From CANHEE01 sp043777755 (GTDB lineage: Bacteria; Bacteroidota; Bacteroidia; Chitinophagales; Saprospiraceae): 57,325 bases of DNA. Location of the stretch: NCBI GenBank assembly GCA_043777755.1, contig JAYWHK010000199.1, positions 1-57,325 on the forward strand. Reading direction: 5' to 3'. The position numbers and the translations under genes are program-made. Position 1 is the stretch's first letter; every line of letters begins with the position of its first letter. The notes beneath the pieces are model-generated. The model was not told the DNA's origin and searched no databases. It saw only the letters and a list, made by a program, of their open reading frames with translations. Positions 33,921 to 41,469 of the stretch are shown here, one piece after another.

Positions 33921-34283
33921 TAGTGCTGTACAGCTTCGCTACGTTGAAAACACACAAATAGAAGAATTTGGTTGTGACCGAAGGCATCACTTTGTGACAA
34001 ACCAAATCCAGCGAATAGTTTAGTTTTTGTTTTTCAACTTTTACATACTATGCGCCAGCGGAGCATACGTAGAGAAAAGGCACGCCTTTTCTCGCACTAC
34101 GTTAGGCATACGAAACACGAGAAAAGGCGTGCCTTTTCTCTACGTGATGTGTTTTTGCTGATAGTGCTGTGCTGCTTCGCTATGTTGAAAACATACTGAC
34201 AGAAGAACGTGATTACAAATCACGTCCAGCGAATAGTTTAGTTTTAGTTTTTCAACTTTTACACACTATGCGCCAGCGGGGCA
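33921..34283. repeat. Directly repeated intergenic unit flanking palindromes
   Basis: Unit 1 (about 33921-34067) and unit 2 (about 34162-34283) share TAGTGCTGT at the start, a TTCGCTA-GTTGAAAACA block, CCAGCGAATAGTTTAGTTTT, TTTTTCAACTTTTACA and a CACTATGCGCCAGCGG end. Between them is a 28-bp inverted-repeat pair. Unit 1 also holds the 27-bp motif repeated inversely at 35167-35193. No coding potential is convincing. Confidence 0.75.
34067..34145. repeat. Paired palindromes GAGAAAAGGC...GCCTTTTCTC
   Basis: Arm 34067-34094 and arm 34118-34145 are perfect inverted repeats of 28 bp, and each arm is itself a palindrome centred on AAAAGGC(A/G)(C/T)GCCTTTT. The region can therefore form either one long hairpin or two short ones. 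Confidence 0.8.
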
Positions 34284-34401
34284 TCGTACCAGCTATCCAC
34301 AAGCGCATGAAAGCGGTCGTAAAGCTACGACGGATTTTGGAGATTTTTGCTTGGGTGTAGAAAAAAGCCACTGCGGTTGTGTTGCAGTAGCTGGTATTAT
34401 T

Positions 34402-34935
34402 TTATTCTTTGTAACGTAAATATCCTATTTCCATATCTTTTTCGTTGTTTTCTAATTTTCTCTCAATATTGTACTCGTTAAAATTAATATTCCATAATTG
34501 GTAATATTCTAACTCTTTCCATTTCTTTATTGCAAGTAATTCATCATGTAAATCATAAGAAAATATCCAATTGTTATAGTTTTTTAAGAAAATAGCTACA
34601 TCATTATTAAGTTTTGAGATTGTTTCTTTTGATAATCTCTGATTAGGAAATAGATAATCCCACAATAATCCTTTTACATAATTTATTATTTCTAATCTAT
34701 TATATTTTTGAGGATTAATTAATATATTTGATTGGGCGGCAAGTGCCACCCAATCAAAAGAAATATTTTGAACTGCATCTTGAAATTCAGTTTTAAAATC
34801 TTCTAATATAATTATTTCGTTTGAAATACTCTTTTCAAAAAAGTAAAAAACTTGTTCATTGTCTAAACCTGATTCTATATTAAATAAGTTTAGAGTCTTT
34901 ATTAAATTAGGAAAATTATTAATATTCATAATCAA
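34402..34935 (-). CDS. Hypothetical protein, possible immunity protein
   Basis: 177 residues, starting MNINNFPNLIKTLN at 34929 or two codons upstream at 34935. Strongly AT-rich, Asn/Ile/Glu-rich, with no signal peptide or enzyme motif and no family I recognise. Predicted mainly helical. It lies 47 bp downstream of the 3' fragment at 34983-35126 on the same strand and inside a repeat-bounded island. That order, toxin C-terminus then a small acidic protein, is the usual layout of a polymorphic-toxin immunity gene, which is the reason for the suggestion; there is no direct sequence evidence. Confidence 0.55.
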   Translation of the reverse strand: MIMNINNFPNLIKTLNLFNIESGLDNEQVFYFFEKSISNEIIILEDFKTEFQDAVQNISFDWVALAAQSNILINPQKYNRLEIINYVKGLLWDYLFPNQRLSKETISKLNNDVAIFLKNYNNWIFSYDLHDELLAIKKWKELEYYQLWNINFNEYNIERKLENNEKDMEIGYLRYKE

Positions 34936-34982
34936 AAAAATTAAATTAGGGGTGTATAAATATTTTATACACCTAATAATAT

Positions 34983-35126
34983 TTATGGGATAGGAAACAT
35001 TGTGATAAGCTGGAAATTACCAGAAGAAACTTCTTCATAACTTGCCCTCACTTTTCGTAATCGCTCAAAAGTGTTACCTCTTGAAGGCACACCTTTACCA
35101 AAATCCCAGCTGGCACTATGTATGCC
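34983..35126 (-). pseudogene. 3' gene fragment, possible toxin C-terminus
   Basis: Open for 47 codons before TAA, with an in-frame TAA just upstream and no start codon. The peptide includes SWDFGKGVPSRGNTFERLRK and ends GNFQLITMFPIP. Codon use and amino-acid pattern look like real coding sequence (Gly/Ser/Arg loop followed by an amphipathic helix and a strand). Its first few codons (GCATACATAGTGCCAGC) belong to the repeat that also occurs at 34040-34060, which suggests that a rearrangement at the repeat cut off the 5' part of the gene. No family recognised. Confidence 0.4.
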
Positions 35127-35166
35127 TTAAACAAAACACAAAACTACTGCATCTCGCTTGGCTCGA

Positions 35167-35193
35167 TTTGTCACAAAGTGATGCCTTCGGTCA
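35167..35193 (-). repeat. Inverted copy of the 27-bp island motif
   Basis: Exact reverse complement of 33975-34001 (TGACCGAAGGCATCACTTTG and 7 further bases). The similarity continues imperfectly for about 60 bp towards the gene fragment. The two copies bracket the 177-aa gene. Confidence 0.8.
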
Positions 35194-35447
35194 TAATTGA
35201 GCTATTCTGTCTGGTCGTCTGTGACGGTGCGTTAGCTGCTCGAATCTTTCTACAAAGATAAACTTTCCTTTCAAAAAGGTATTGCAAGGGTTAGTAAAAT
35301 TGAAAAAGGTCTTTTGAAAAAGCAACTTGAAATCCAATATGAGCTAATTTAAAACAATTGGATTCTACCCCATTATTCGTATTTATAGATAATCCTTGAA
35401 AAAATTCAATATTAAAAAATTAGCTTTCGTTTTTTTAAGAAAAAAAC

Positions 35448-35455
35448 TATCTTTG
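35448..35455 (+). promoter_or_regulatory. -7 promoter box TATCTTTG of pyrR-pyrB
   Basis: Exact box ending 17 bp before the pyrR ATG. The short leader leaves no room for a PyrR-controlled attenuator. Confidence 0.6.
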
Positions 35456-35472
35456 CAAAAATTCACGTTGAA

Positions 35473-36021
35473 ATGACAGAAGCAGAAAGAATTATCCTTT
35501 CCCAACCGCAATTTGACTTGGTCATTGAGCGACTTTGCTACCAACTGATAGAAAATTTTGATCAGTTTGAAGATGCTTGTATTGTAAGTGTTCAACCTCG
35601 GGGAACGCTGTTGGCTGACCGTTTGGTCAAACGACTGAAAACCTTGGGTGTTCCTACTTTTCCTTATGGCAAAATGGACATTACCTTTTACCGTGACGAT
35701 TTTCGCCGTGGCAAAACCTTGGCAGCAAGCTACAACGAAATGAATTTTTTGGTAGAAAACAAACGTGTCATTTTGATTGACGACGTACTTTATACGGGTC
35801 GTTCTATTCAAGCGGCGCTCACAGCGGTCAATCACTATGGTCGTCCAGCTTCAGTGGATTTGGTCGCATTGGTGGACAGACGTTTTAATAGGCATTTGCC
35901 GATTCAAGGTAATTTTATAGGCATTGCCATTGATTCATTGGACGAAGAATACGTCAAAGTTCATTGGAGCGAAGAAAATCAATCAGAAGACAAAGTTATT
36001 TTATATTCTAAAAAAGTATAA
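35473..36021 (+). CDS. pyrR: PyrR-family phosphoribosyltransferase
   Basis: 182 residues, normal for PyrR. The PRPP-binding loop VILIDDVLYTGRS (Asp103-Asp104) and the flexible-loop region FYRDDFRRG are present. In Firmicutes PyrR binds pyr mRNA leaders and also has uracil phosphoribosyltransferase activity. Here the leader in front of the operon is under 20 bases, so classical attenuation of this transcript is not possible; the enzyme role (uracil plus PRPP to UMP) or control of other mRNAs is more likely. It overlaps pyrB by one base (stop TAA/ATG). Confidence 0.9.
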   Translation: MTEAERIILSQPQFDLVIERLCYQLIENFDQFEDACIVSVQPRGTLLADRLVKRLKTLGVPTFPYGKMDITFYRDDFRRGKTLAASYNEMNFLVENKRVILIDDVLYTGRSIQAALTAVNHYGRPASVDLVALVDRRFNRHLPIQGNFIGIAIDSLDEEYVKVHWSEENQSEDKVILYSKKV

Positions 36022-36941
36022 TGTCGCAATTCAGTACAAAACACCTTATTGGCATCAAACAAATCACAACCGAGGATATTCAGTTGGTTTTTGAAACAGC
36101 CGAACATTTCAAGGACGTTATTAATCGTCCCATAAAAAAAGTTCCATCACTAAGAGATGTGACAGTAGCCAACCTTTTTTTTGAAAATTCAACCCGTACA
36201 CGTGTTTCTTTTGAGCTGGCTCAAAAACGACTTTCAGCTGATACGGTTAATTTTTCGGCTTCGGCAAGTTCGGTGAGCAAAGGAGAAACACTTTTGGATA
36301 CGGTCAATAATATCTTGGCAATGAAAGTGGATATGGTCGTGATGCGACACCCTGCGCCTGGTGCTTGTGCTTTTTTAGCCAATAAAATTGATGCTAACAT
36401 CATCAACGCTGGAGATGGTACACATGAACATCCTACACAAGCACTCCTTGATGCCTTTTCGATGAGAGAACAAATAGGAGATCTAACAAATAAAAAAATA
36501 TGTATTTTTGGTGATATTTTACACTCTCGTGTTGCATTGAGTAATATTTTTTGCTTGCAAAAATTAGGCGCACACGTTAAAGTTTGTGGTCCGCCAACAT
36601 TGATTCCTAAGCACTTGGCAGCACTTGGTGTGAGCATTGAATACGACGTTCAAAAAGCCTTAGCGTGGTGTGATGTAGCCAATATTTTGAGGATTCAGAT
36701 GGAACGACAAGACATCAAATATTTTCCTTCTTTACGAGAATATTCTTTGTATTATGGTATAAATGCAGAAAGATTGAGTCGTTTGGACAAAGAGATTGTC
36801 ATAATGCACCCTGGTCCAATCAATCGTGGTGTGGAAATTACTTCCGATGTTGCAGACAGTGGACATTCTATTATTTTGCAACAAGTAGAAAATGGTGTTG
36901 CAGTTCGTATGGCAGTAATGTATCTTTTGGCAAATAAGTAG
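36021..36941 (+). CDS. pyrB: Aspartate carbamoyltransferase catalytic subunit
   Basis: 306 residues. Makes carbamoyl-aspartate from carbamoyl phosphate and aspartate in pyrimidine synthesis. The carbamoyl-phosphate loop FENSTRTRVSFE has STRTR at 57-61; HEHPTQALLD and MHPGPINRG complete the active site. No pyrI regulatory gene follows, in line with the unregulated or PyrR-linked class. Its TAG stop lies inside AAATAAGTAGGCG, which matches one end of repeat family A. Confidence 0.95.
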   Translation: MSQFSTKHLIGIKQITTEDIQLVFETAEHFKDVINRPIKKVPSLRDVTVANLFFENSTRTRVSFELAQKRLSADTVNFSASASSVSKGETLLDTVNNILAMKVDMVVMRHPAPGACAFLANKIDANIINAGDGTHEHPTQALLDAFSMREQIGDLTNKKICIFGDILHSRVALSNIFCLQKLGAHVKVCGPPTLIPKHLAALGVSIEYDVQKALAWCDVANILRIQMERQDIKYFPSLREYSLYYGINAERLSRLDKEIVIMHPGPINRGVEITSDVADSGHSIILQQVENGVAVRMAVMYLLANK

Positions 36942-36993
36942 GCGAGTCTAAAGTCAATAGTCGTTAAGTCGTAAGTCTTTTTAGCTAACTTCA

Positions 36994-38196
36994 CTACGAA
37001 ATTTCGCACAAAATTCGGTGCGCTCGATTGGCATATTCTTCATAGTCTTCACCCAAACTTTTGTCATTGAGTTGTGTCTGTAAAATAAAAGTAGTGAGGT
37101 GTTCTCGGTGAATATCACTAAGATTTTCCGTATCAAACTCTTCTAAATGCCCAACTAATTTTTCACGATAAGGTTCTTCGTAGTAAAATTCTCGCAAGCG
37201 AAGGTATTCTGCGGCAGCTACAATTTCGTCTTCGTACTCAGTTGTAAAAATGAGATTGACAATTTCAAAAGGTGTTGGCCCAGGCAAACGAATCATTCGA
37301 GGAGCTAAGTCTTCTGTAAAATCCGAAGGTGGTATAAAAAAGCGAAGCCATTTGTCACCCATCTGATTGTCAGCATAAATTTCAGCCCAAGCATCTGTCA
37401 ATACCTCTTTTTTAGCCATTTTATTCAACATAGCATCAATAATTTCTCTGTCTTGAATAAACCTAACCCTATCATTTTCAGCCAAATCACTTACCGTCAT
37501 TTCATCGTGATGGTCATCTCGAAATGGCGAAATTGCTTGTTGCTGATGAATAAAATTTTTGCCATAATGAATTCCCACCAATACAGAAACAGTTGCACAA
37601 GCCATCAAAATCTGGTATTCTCCTTGTAAAAGTAAAAAATCATACGTACCATGCGCTAAAACACTCACCATTAGCCCTTTGAGCATTAGCTTTCCTTTTT
37701 CGTTTAGATTGTCCTCAAATTTGGCTTTTCCAACATAAAAACCCATCAATACAGCAAAAACACCATGTGCAGGCACAGCCGTAACCGCCCGTGCCAAAAC
37801 TGCACTCATACCAAAGCTCTGCGCATACATTAGGTTCTCCAAAGTAGCAAAACCCATTCCTATCATAGAAGAATAAACGATACCATCTAAGGGTTCATTA
37901 AAACCTCTCCTTGGATAAGCATACATCAGCAAAGCAAAAAATTTGAGAATCTCTTCGGTTAGACCAATAACAAAAGTGGCAAATAGAAATATATGCAAAA
38001 ATTGACCTTTGTGGTTGTTTATAAAATTTGCTCCAATATTTTCGATGTTAATGGCGGGTAAGGTACAGAAAATCCCAAGCACAAAACAAACAACCAAATG
38101 TATTTTTGGCTCTTTTTCATACTTATCCATACTGAATATGAGGTAACATATCAGTAGCCCAGGAAGTATAGCCAACAAAAATAAAAGGATATTCAT
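36994..38196 (-). CDS. PrsW-family intramembrane metalloprotease
   Basis: 400 residues. About seven hydrophobic segments occupy residues 1-215. PrsW signatures are complete: EExxK as Glu81-Glu82...Lys85, the LEN motif near 119-121, HGVFAVLMG with His144, and AHGTYD with His182 and Asp186. B. subtilis PrsW makes the first cut in anti-sigma factor RsiW. The 170-residue C-terminal part is soluble and not recognised; it is longer than in B. subtilis PrsW and may set substrate choice or localisation. No sigma/anti-sigma pair is adjacent. Confidence 0.85.
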   Translation of the reverse strand: MNILLFLLAILPGLLICYLIFSMDKYEKEPKIHLVVCFVLGIFCTLPAINIENIGANFINNHKGQFLHIFLFATFVIGLTEEILKFFALLMYAYPRRGFNEPLDGIVYSSMIGMGFATLENLMYAQSFGMSAVLARAVTAVPAHGVFAVLMGFYVGKAKFEDNLNEKGKLMLKGLMVSVLAHGTYDFLLLQGEYQILMACATVSVLVGIHYGKNFIHQQQAISPFRDDHHDEMTVSDLAENDRVRFIQDREIIDAMLNKMAKKEVLTDAWAEIYADNQMGDKWLRFFIPPSDFTEDLAPRMIRLPGPTPFEIVNLIFTTEYEDEIVAAAEYLRLREFYYEEPYREKLVGHLEEFDTENLSDIHREHLTTFILQTQLNDKSLGEDYEEYANRAHRILCEIS

Positions 38197-38278
38197 ACGT
38201 TTTCTCTTGATTTTTATCCCAATTAGTATAGTTTATGCAAATATCGTATTTTCTTTGACATTTTTGTATTCCATTTGG

Positions 38279-38286
38279 TATCTTTG
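38279..38286 (+). promoter_or_regulatory. -33/-7 promoter of the tsaC/sua5 gene
   Basis: TATCTTTG with TTG of TTCTTTGACA about 21 bp upstream. The box ends 11 bp before the TTG start codon. Confidence 0.65.
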
Positions 38287-38297
38287 CAGAAAAAATT

Positions 38298-39257
38298 TTG
38301 AAAACTTTAATTCATAGTAATTTAGAATACGCCGCAGAAGAGCTAAAAGCGGGTGAAGTGGTCGCTATTCCTACCGAAACGGTTTATGGATTAGCAGGAA
38401 ACGCATTGAATGACGATGCCGTTTTAAAAATTTTCAGTGTAAAAGAACGCCCTTTTTTTGACCCTTTAATAGTACATACCTACTCCGTCGAAGCTGCCGA
38501 ACAATGGGTCGAAACGATTCCTGATGCTGCCCGTTTGTTGTTTCAAGCCTTTTCGCCCGGACCAATCACCATTTTATTAAAAAAGAAAAAAATCATTTCT
38601 GATTTGGTAACATCTGGCTTACCAGACGTTGCAATTCGTATTCCAGACCATTCATTAGCGTTGGAATTACTCAAAAAATGCAATCTGCCTTTAGCTGCAC
38701 CAAGTGCAAACCCGTTTGGTTACATCAGCCCGACCACTGCGCAACACGTTTTTGACCAATTACAAGGAAAAATCAACTCTATTATAGATGGTGGTGCTTG
38801 TCGTGTTGGTGTAGAATCTACGATTGTTGGTTTTGAAGGTGAAAAAATTATTGTTTATCGCCTTGGAGGTTTGTCAATTGAAGCCATTGAAAATGTTGTA
38901 GGAAAAGTCACTATCCAAAAACATAGTAGCTCAAACCCAAAAGCACCAGGATTACTCAAATCTCATTATGCGCCTCGCAAGCCTTTAATTTTAACAGAAT
39001 TAAATGAGGTTACTTTTTCCTCTTTTCAAAATAAAAAAATTGGCGTTTTGCGGTTTTCTGATGCTGTATCAAATGTTGTTGCGCATCAAGAAATTTTATC
39101 TCCTGAAAAAAACTTGGAGGAAGCTGCCAAAAAATTATTCGCAGCACTTCGTCATTTAGACAGTTTAGATATTGACATTATCTTGGCGGAACGTTTTCCT
39201 GACGAAGGTTTGGGAAGAGCAATCAATGACCGTTTAGCAAGGGCTGCGGCAAAATAA
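38298..39257 (+). CDS. L-threonylcarbamoyladenylate synthase, Sua5 type
   Basis: 319 residues from a TTG start; no ATG or GTG lies near and the promoter box ends 11 bp upstream, so the start is well constrained. The YrdC domain (about 1-200) shows GEVVAIPTETVYGLAGNA, KERPFFDPLIVH, SGLPDVAIRIPDH and LAAPSANPFGYISPT; the C-terminal Sua5 domain (about 215-319) begins after SSNPKAPGLLKSHYAP. It makes the TC-AMP intermediate for t6A37 of ANN-decoding tRNAs from threonine, bicarbonate and ATP. The partner genes tsaB/tsaD are elsewhere. Confidence 0.92.
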   Translation: MKTLIHSNLEYAAEELKAGEVVAIPTETVYGLAGNALNDDAVLKIFSVKERPFFDPLIVHTYSVEAAEQWVETIPDAARLLFQAFSPGPITILLKKKKIISDLVTSGLPDVAIRIPDHSLALELLKKCNLPLAAPSANPFGYISPTTAQHVFDQLQGKINSIIDGGACRVGVESTIVGFEGEKIIVYRLGGLSIEAIENVVGKVTIQKHSSSNPKAPGLLKSHYAPRKPLILTELNEVTFSSFQNKKIGVLRFSDAVSNVVAHQEILSPEKNLEEAAKKLFAALRHLDSLDIDIILAERFPDEGLGRAINDRLARAAAK

Positions 39258-39270
39258 TTTCACAAAAAAA

Positions 39271-39431
39271 TGTAACTATTTACCACTTTTCGACTTTTTA
39301 CCACGGAGGAACGGAGAACACAGAGTTTGAAAAAAAATTAGCCGAAGGCTAATTTTTTTGCCTCCGTGACCTCCGTTTCTCCGTGGTAAAGAATGAAAAA
39401 TCTTCGATTTTTTCAATGCTAAGTAGTTACA
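39271..39431 (+). repeat. Family B repeat, copy 2, 161 bp
   Basis: Opens TGTAACTATTTACCACTTTT and closes TAAGTAGTTACA, so the ends form a clear inverted repeat. The centre reads AAATTAGCC-GAA-GGCTAATTT, whereas copy 1 has TTC in the loop. It ends 14 bp before the ATG at 39446. Confidence 0.85.
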
Positions 39432-39445
39432 AAAAAATAATAAAA

Positions 39446-40582
39446 ATGCTTAGTTATTGGGAAAAACAAAGTTTTTTTGAAGGCATAGACATTGCCATTG
39501 TTGGTAGTGGAATTGTTGGCTTAAACGCTGCGATTCACTTGAAAGAACATTCCAAGCACCTCAATGTCGTTGTGATTGAAAGAGGCTTTTTGCCTTATGG
39601 TGCAAGTACTCGCAATGCGGGATTTGCTTGTTTTGGAAGCATCTCAGAACTGATAGACGATTTGAAAAACAGTTCCGAAGATGAAGTTTTTGCGTTGGTG
39701 GAACGTAGATTCAAAGGACTCTCTCGGCTGCGTGAACGGGTTGGCGATGAAGCATTGCGGTATGAGAATTTAGGCGGATTTGAAATTTTTAAAAAAGAAG
39801 AAAAAAATATTTTTAACGTTTGTCATTCTCAATTGGATTATTTTAACAAACAAGTAAAAAATACAACAAAGCGAAACGATACATACAGAATATTAAGCAA
39901 AAAAGAAGTGAATAATTTTGGTTTTGAAGGCATTGACAACGCTATTTTGAACCAATCAGAAGGGCAAATCAATACTGGCGAAATGATGAAAACCTTACTT
40001 GCGATTGCACAAGAAAAAGGTGTTAGAATAATCAATGGTCTGAATGTAGAAAAAATTATTGATGAAGGTGAAAAAATCATTTTTCAAGCAAAAAACTGGC
40101 ATTTTCAAGCAAAAAAAGCCTTGATTTGCACCAATGGCTTTGCCCAGCAGTTGTTACCAGAAATAGAAGTTACCGCAGCTCGGAATCAAGTAATCATTAC
40201 AAAACCAATCCCGAATCTTTCGCTCAAAGGTTGTTTTCATTATGATAGAGGTTATTTTTATTTTAGAAATATTGACAACCGAATTTTGCTTGGCGGTGGA
40301 AGGAATTTAGATTATAAAAATGAACAAACCGATGCTTTTGGAACAAGCGAAATCATACAAAATGCACTAAAAGACCTACTTCAAAATACTATTCTACCTA
40401 AAAAAAACGTTGATATTGACATGACTTGGAGTGGCATTATGGGACTTGGTTCGATAAAAAAACCAATCATACAAATGCACTCAAAAAACCTTGGCATTGC
40501 TGTCCGAATGGGCGGAATGGGTGTTGCTATCGGAAGCCTTGTCGGAGAAGATGGCGCAGAAATGATGATAAAAAATTTGTGA
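39446..40582 (+). CDS. FAD-dependent oxidoreductase, DAO family
   Basis: 378 residues from the ATG at 39446. The frame is open to a GTG at 39383, but that part is family B repeat sequence, so the start inside the repeat is rejected. N-terminal FAD site AIVGSGIVGLNAAIHL with GSGIVG at 20-25, then ERGFLPYGASTRNAGFACFGS, typical of glycine/sarcosine-oxidase-like DAO enzymes, and a C-terminal GMGVAIGSLVGEDGAEM. It oxidises an amine or amino acid with FAD; substrate unknown. The next gene begins 3 bp after its stop, so they share a transcript. Confidence 0.85.
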   Translation: MLSYWEKQSFFEGIDIAIVGSGIVGLNAAIHLKEHSKHLNVVVIERGFLPYGASTRNAGFACFGSISELIDDLKNSSEDEVFALVERRFKGLSRLRERVGDEALRYENLGGFEIFKKEEKNIFNVCHSQLDYFNKQVKNTTKRNDTYRILSKKEVNNFGFEGIDNAILNQSEGQINTGEMMKTLLAIAQEKGVRIINGLNVEKIIDEGEKIIFQAKNWHFQAKKALICTNGFAQQLLPEIEVTAARNQVIITKPIPNLSLKGCFHYDRGYFYFRNIDNRILLGGGRNLDYKNEQTDAFGTSEIIQNALKDLLQNTILPKKNVDIDMTWSGIMGLGSIKKPIIQMHSKNLGIAVRMGGMGVAIGSLVGEDGAEMMIKNL

Positions 40583-40585
40583 ACG

Positions 40586-41419
40586 ATGATAAAAAAATAT
40601 CTTATTCTTTTACTGACCTTTGGTCATTTGAATTTTATTTTTTCGCAAGAAATAAACCTTTACGGAAAAACTTGGAAATTTCAAACAGGCGATAATACTT
40701 CTTGGGCAAAATTTGACTTTGATGATTCCGCATGGAAAACAATTGACCCTTTGTCTGAATACGAAACACAAGGTTTTGCTGATTACGATGGTTACAGTTG
40801 GTATCGGGTAAAGTTTTTTCTACCGAATGCTTTTAAGGCTGATGTAAAATTAGCAGACAATCTACGCTTAATTTTATCACAAATAGATGATGTTGATGAA
40901 ATATTCATCAATGGCGAAAAGGTAGGACAAACTGGTAGTTTTCCCTACGAAAAAAGTGGTTTTGTAAGTGCAAAAGATATTTTTAGAAAATACATCATTC
41001 CTGCAAACCATAACGCTTTGAGATGGGAGCAAGACAATGTTCTCTCTATAAAAGTTTTTGACAAGGAAAAAGAAGGCGGTTTGTATGGTGTTGATTTTCG
41101 TTTATCTTGGGCAAAACTGGAAGATTATATTACGCTCAACACCAATGAAAAGTGGAATCTTAGCCGCCAAGATACCATGACCAAACAAATTAGCATCAAA
41201 AGTACTTACAGCAAAATGCTAAAAATAAGTGTGCAAGTTACCACCATTAAAGAGGGCAAAAAATTCGGACAATCAAGTGCCATTCGTTTAGAACCAAACC
41301 AACCTTATCTTTACGTCTGCAAAGCATCAAAAAGCGAAAATACAAGCATCGAAATTTCTTTAACAGAATTAAAAACCTTTGAAACTATGAAAATCAAAGA
41401 GTTTTCTCCTCCCAAATAA
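40586..41419 (+). CDS. Secreted protein with a galactose-binding-like (GH2 N-terminal) domain
   Basis: 277 residues with signal peptide ending FIFSQ (about residue 21). The region WKFQTGDNTSWAKFDFDDSAWKTIDP, then GYSWYRVKFFLP and DDVDEIFINGEKVGQTGSF, is the jelly-roll sugar-binding domain seen at the N-terminus of glycoside hydrolase family 2 enzymes and sialate O-acetylesterases. No catalytic domain follows; the last 90 residues are another beta domain. It could bind carbohydrate at the cell surface or in the periplasm. It lies 3 bp after the FAD oxidoreductase, and a terminator follows. Confidence 0.75.
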   Translation: MIKKYLILLLTFGHLNFIFSQEINLYGKTWKFQTGDNTSWAKFDFDDSAWKTIDPLSEYETQGFADYDGYSWYRVKFFLPNAFKADVKLADNLRLILSQIDDVDEIFINGEKVGQTGSFPYEKSGFVSAKDIFRKYIIPANHNALRWEQDNVLSIKVFDKEKEGGLYGVDFRLSWAKLEDYITLNTNEKWNLSRQDTMTKQISIKSTYSKMLKISVQVTTIKEGKKFGQSSAIRLEPNQPYLYVCKASKSENTSIEISLTELKTFETMKIKEFSPPK

Positions 41420-41420
41420 A

Positions 41421-41460
41421 AAAACCGCCGTTGAAAAACATATTCAACGGCGGTTTTTTT
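41421..41460. terminator. Bidirectional terminator
   Basis: Perfect stem AAACCGCCGTTGAA/TTCAACGGCGGTTT with T-runs on both strands, between convergent genes. Confidence 0.9.
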
Positions 41461-41469
41461 TATCATCAT

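Noticed and set aside
33921..34283. CRISPR array candidate
   Set aside because: Repeats are long, only two, imperfect, and not separated by spacers of equal size; no cas genes are present.
34169..34360. 63-codon plus-strand ORF in the island
   Set aside because: It lies wholly within the directly repeated non-coding unit and its edge and has no protein-like pattern.
35240..35350. Start-less frame reading FYKDKLSFQKGIARVSKIEK near the island edge
   Set aside because: About 36 codons with no start and no recognisable motif; it could be another gene scrap, but chance is as likely.
35440..35475. PyrR-binding attenuator in front of pyrR
   Set aside because: The promoter box is 17 bp before the ATG, leaving no space for anti-antiterminator and terminator stems.
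39383..39445. Upstream extension of the FAD oxidoreductase starting at GTG
   Set aside because: The 21 codons lie inside family B repeat copy 2; the ATG at 39446 directly precedes conserved enzyme sequence.
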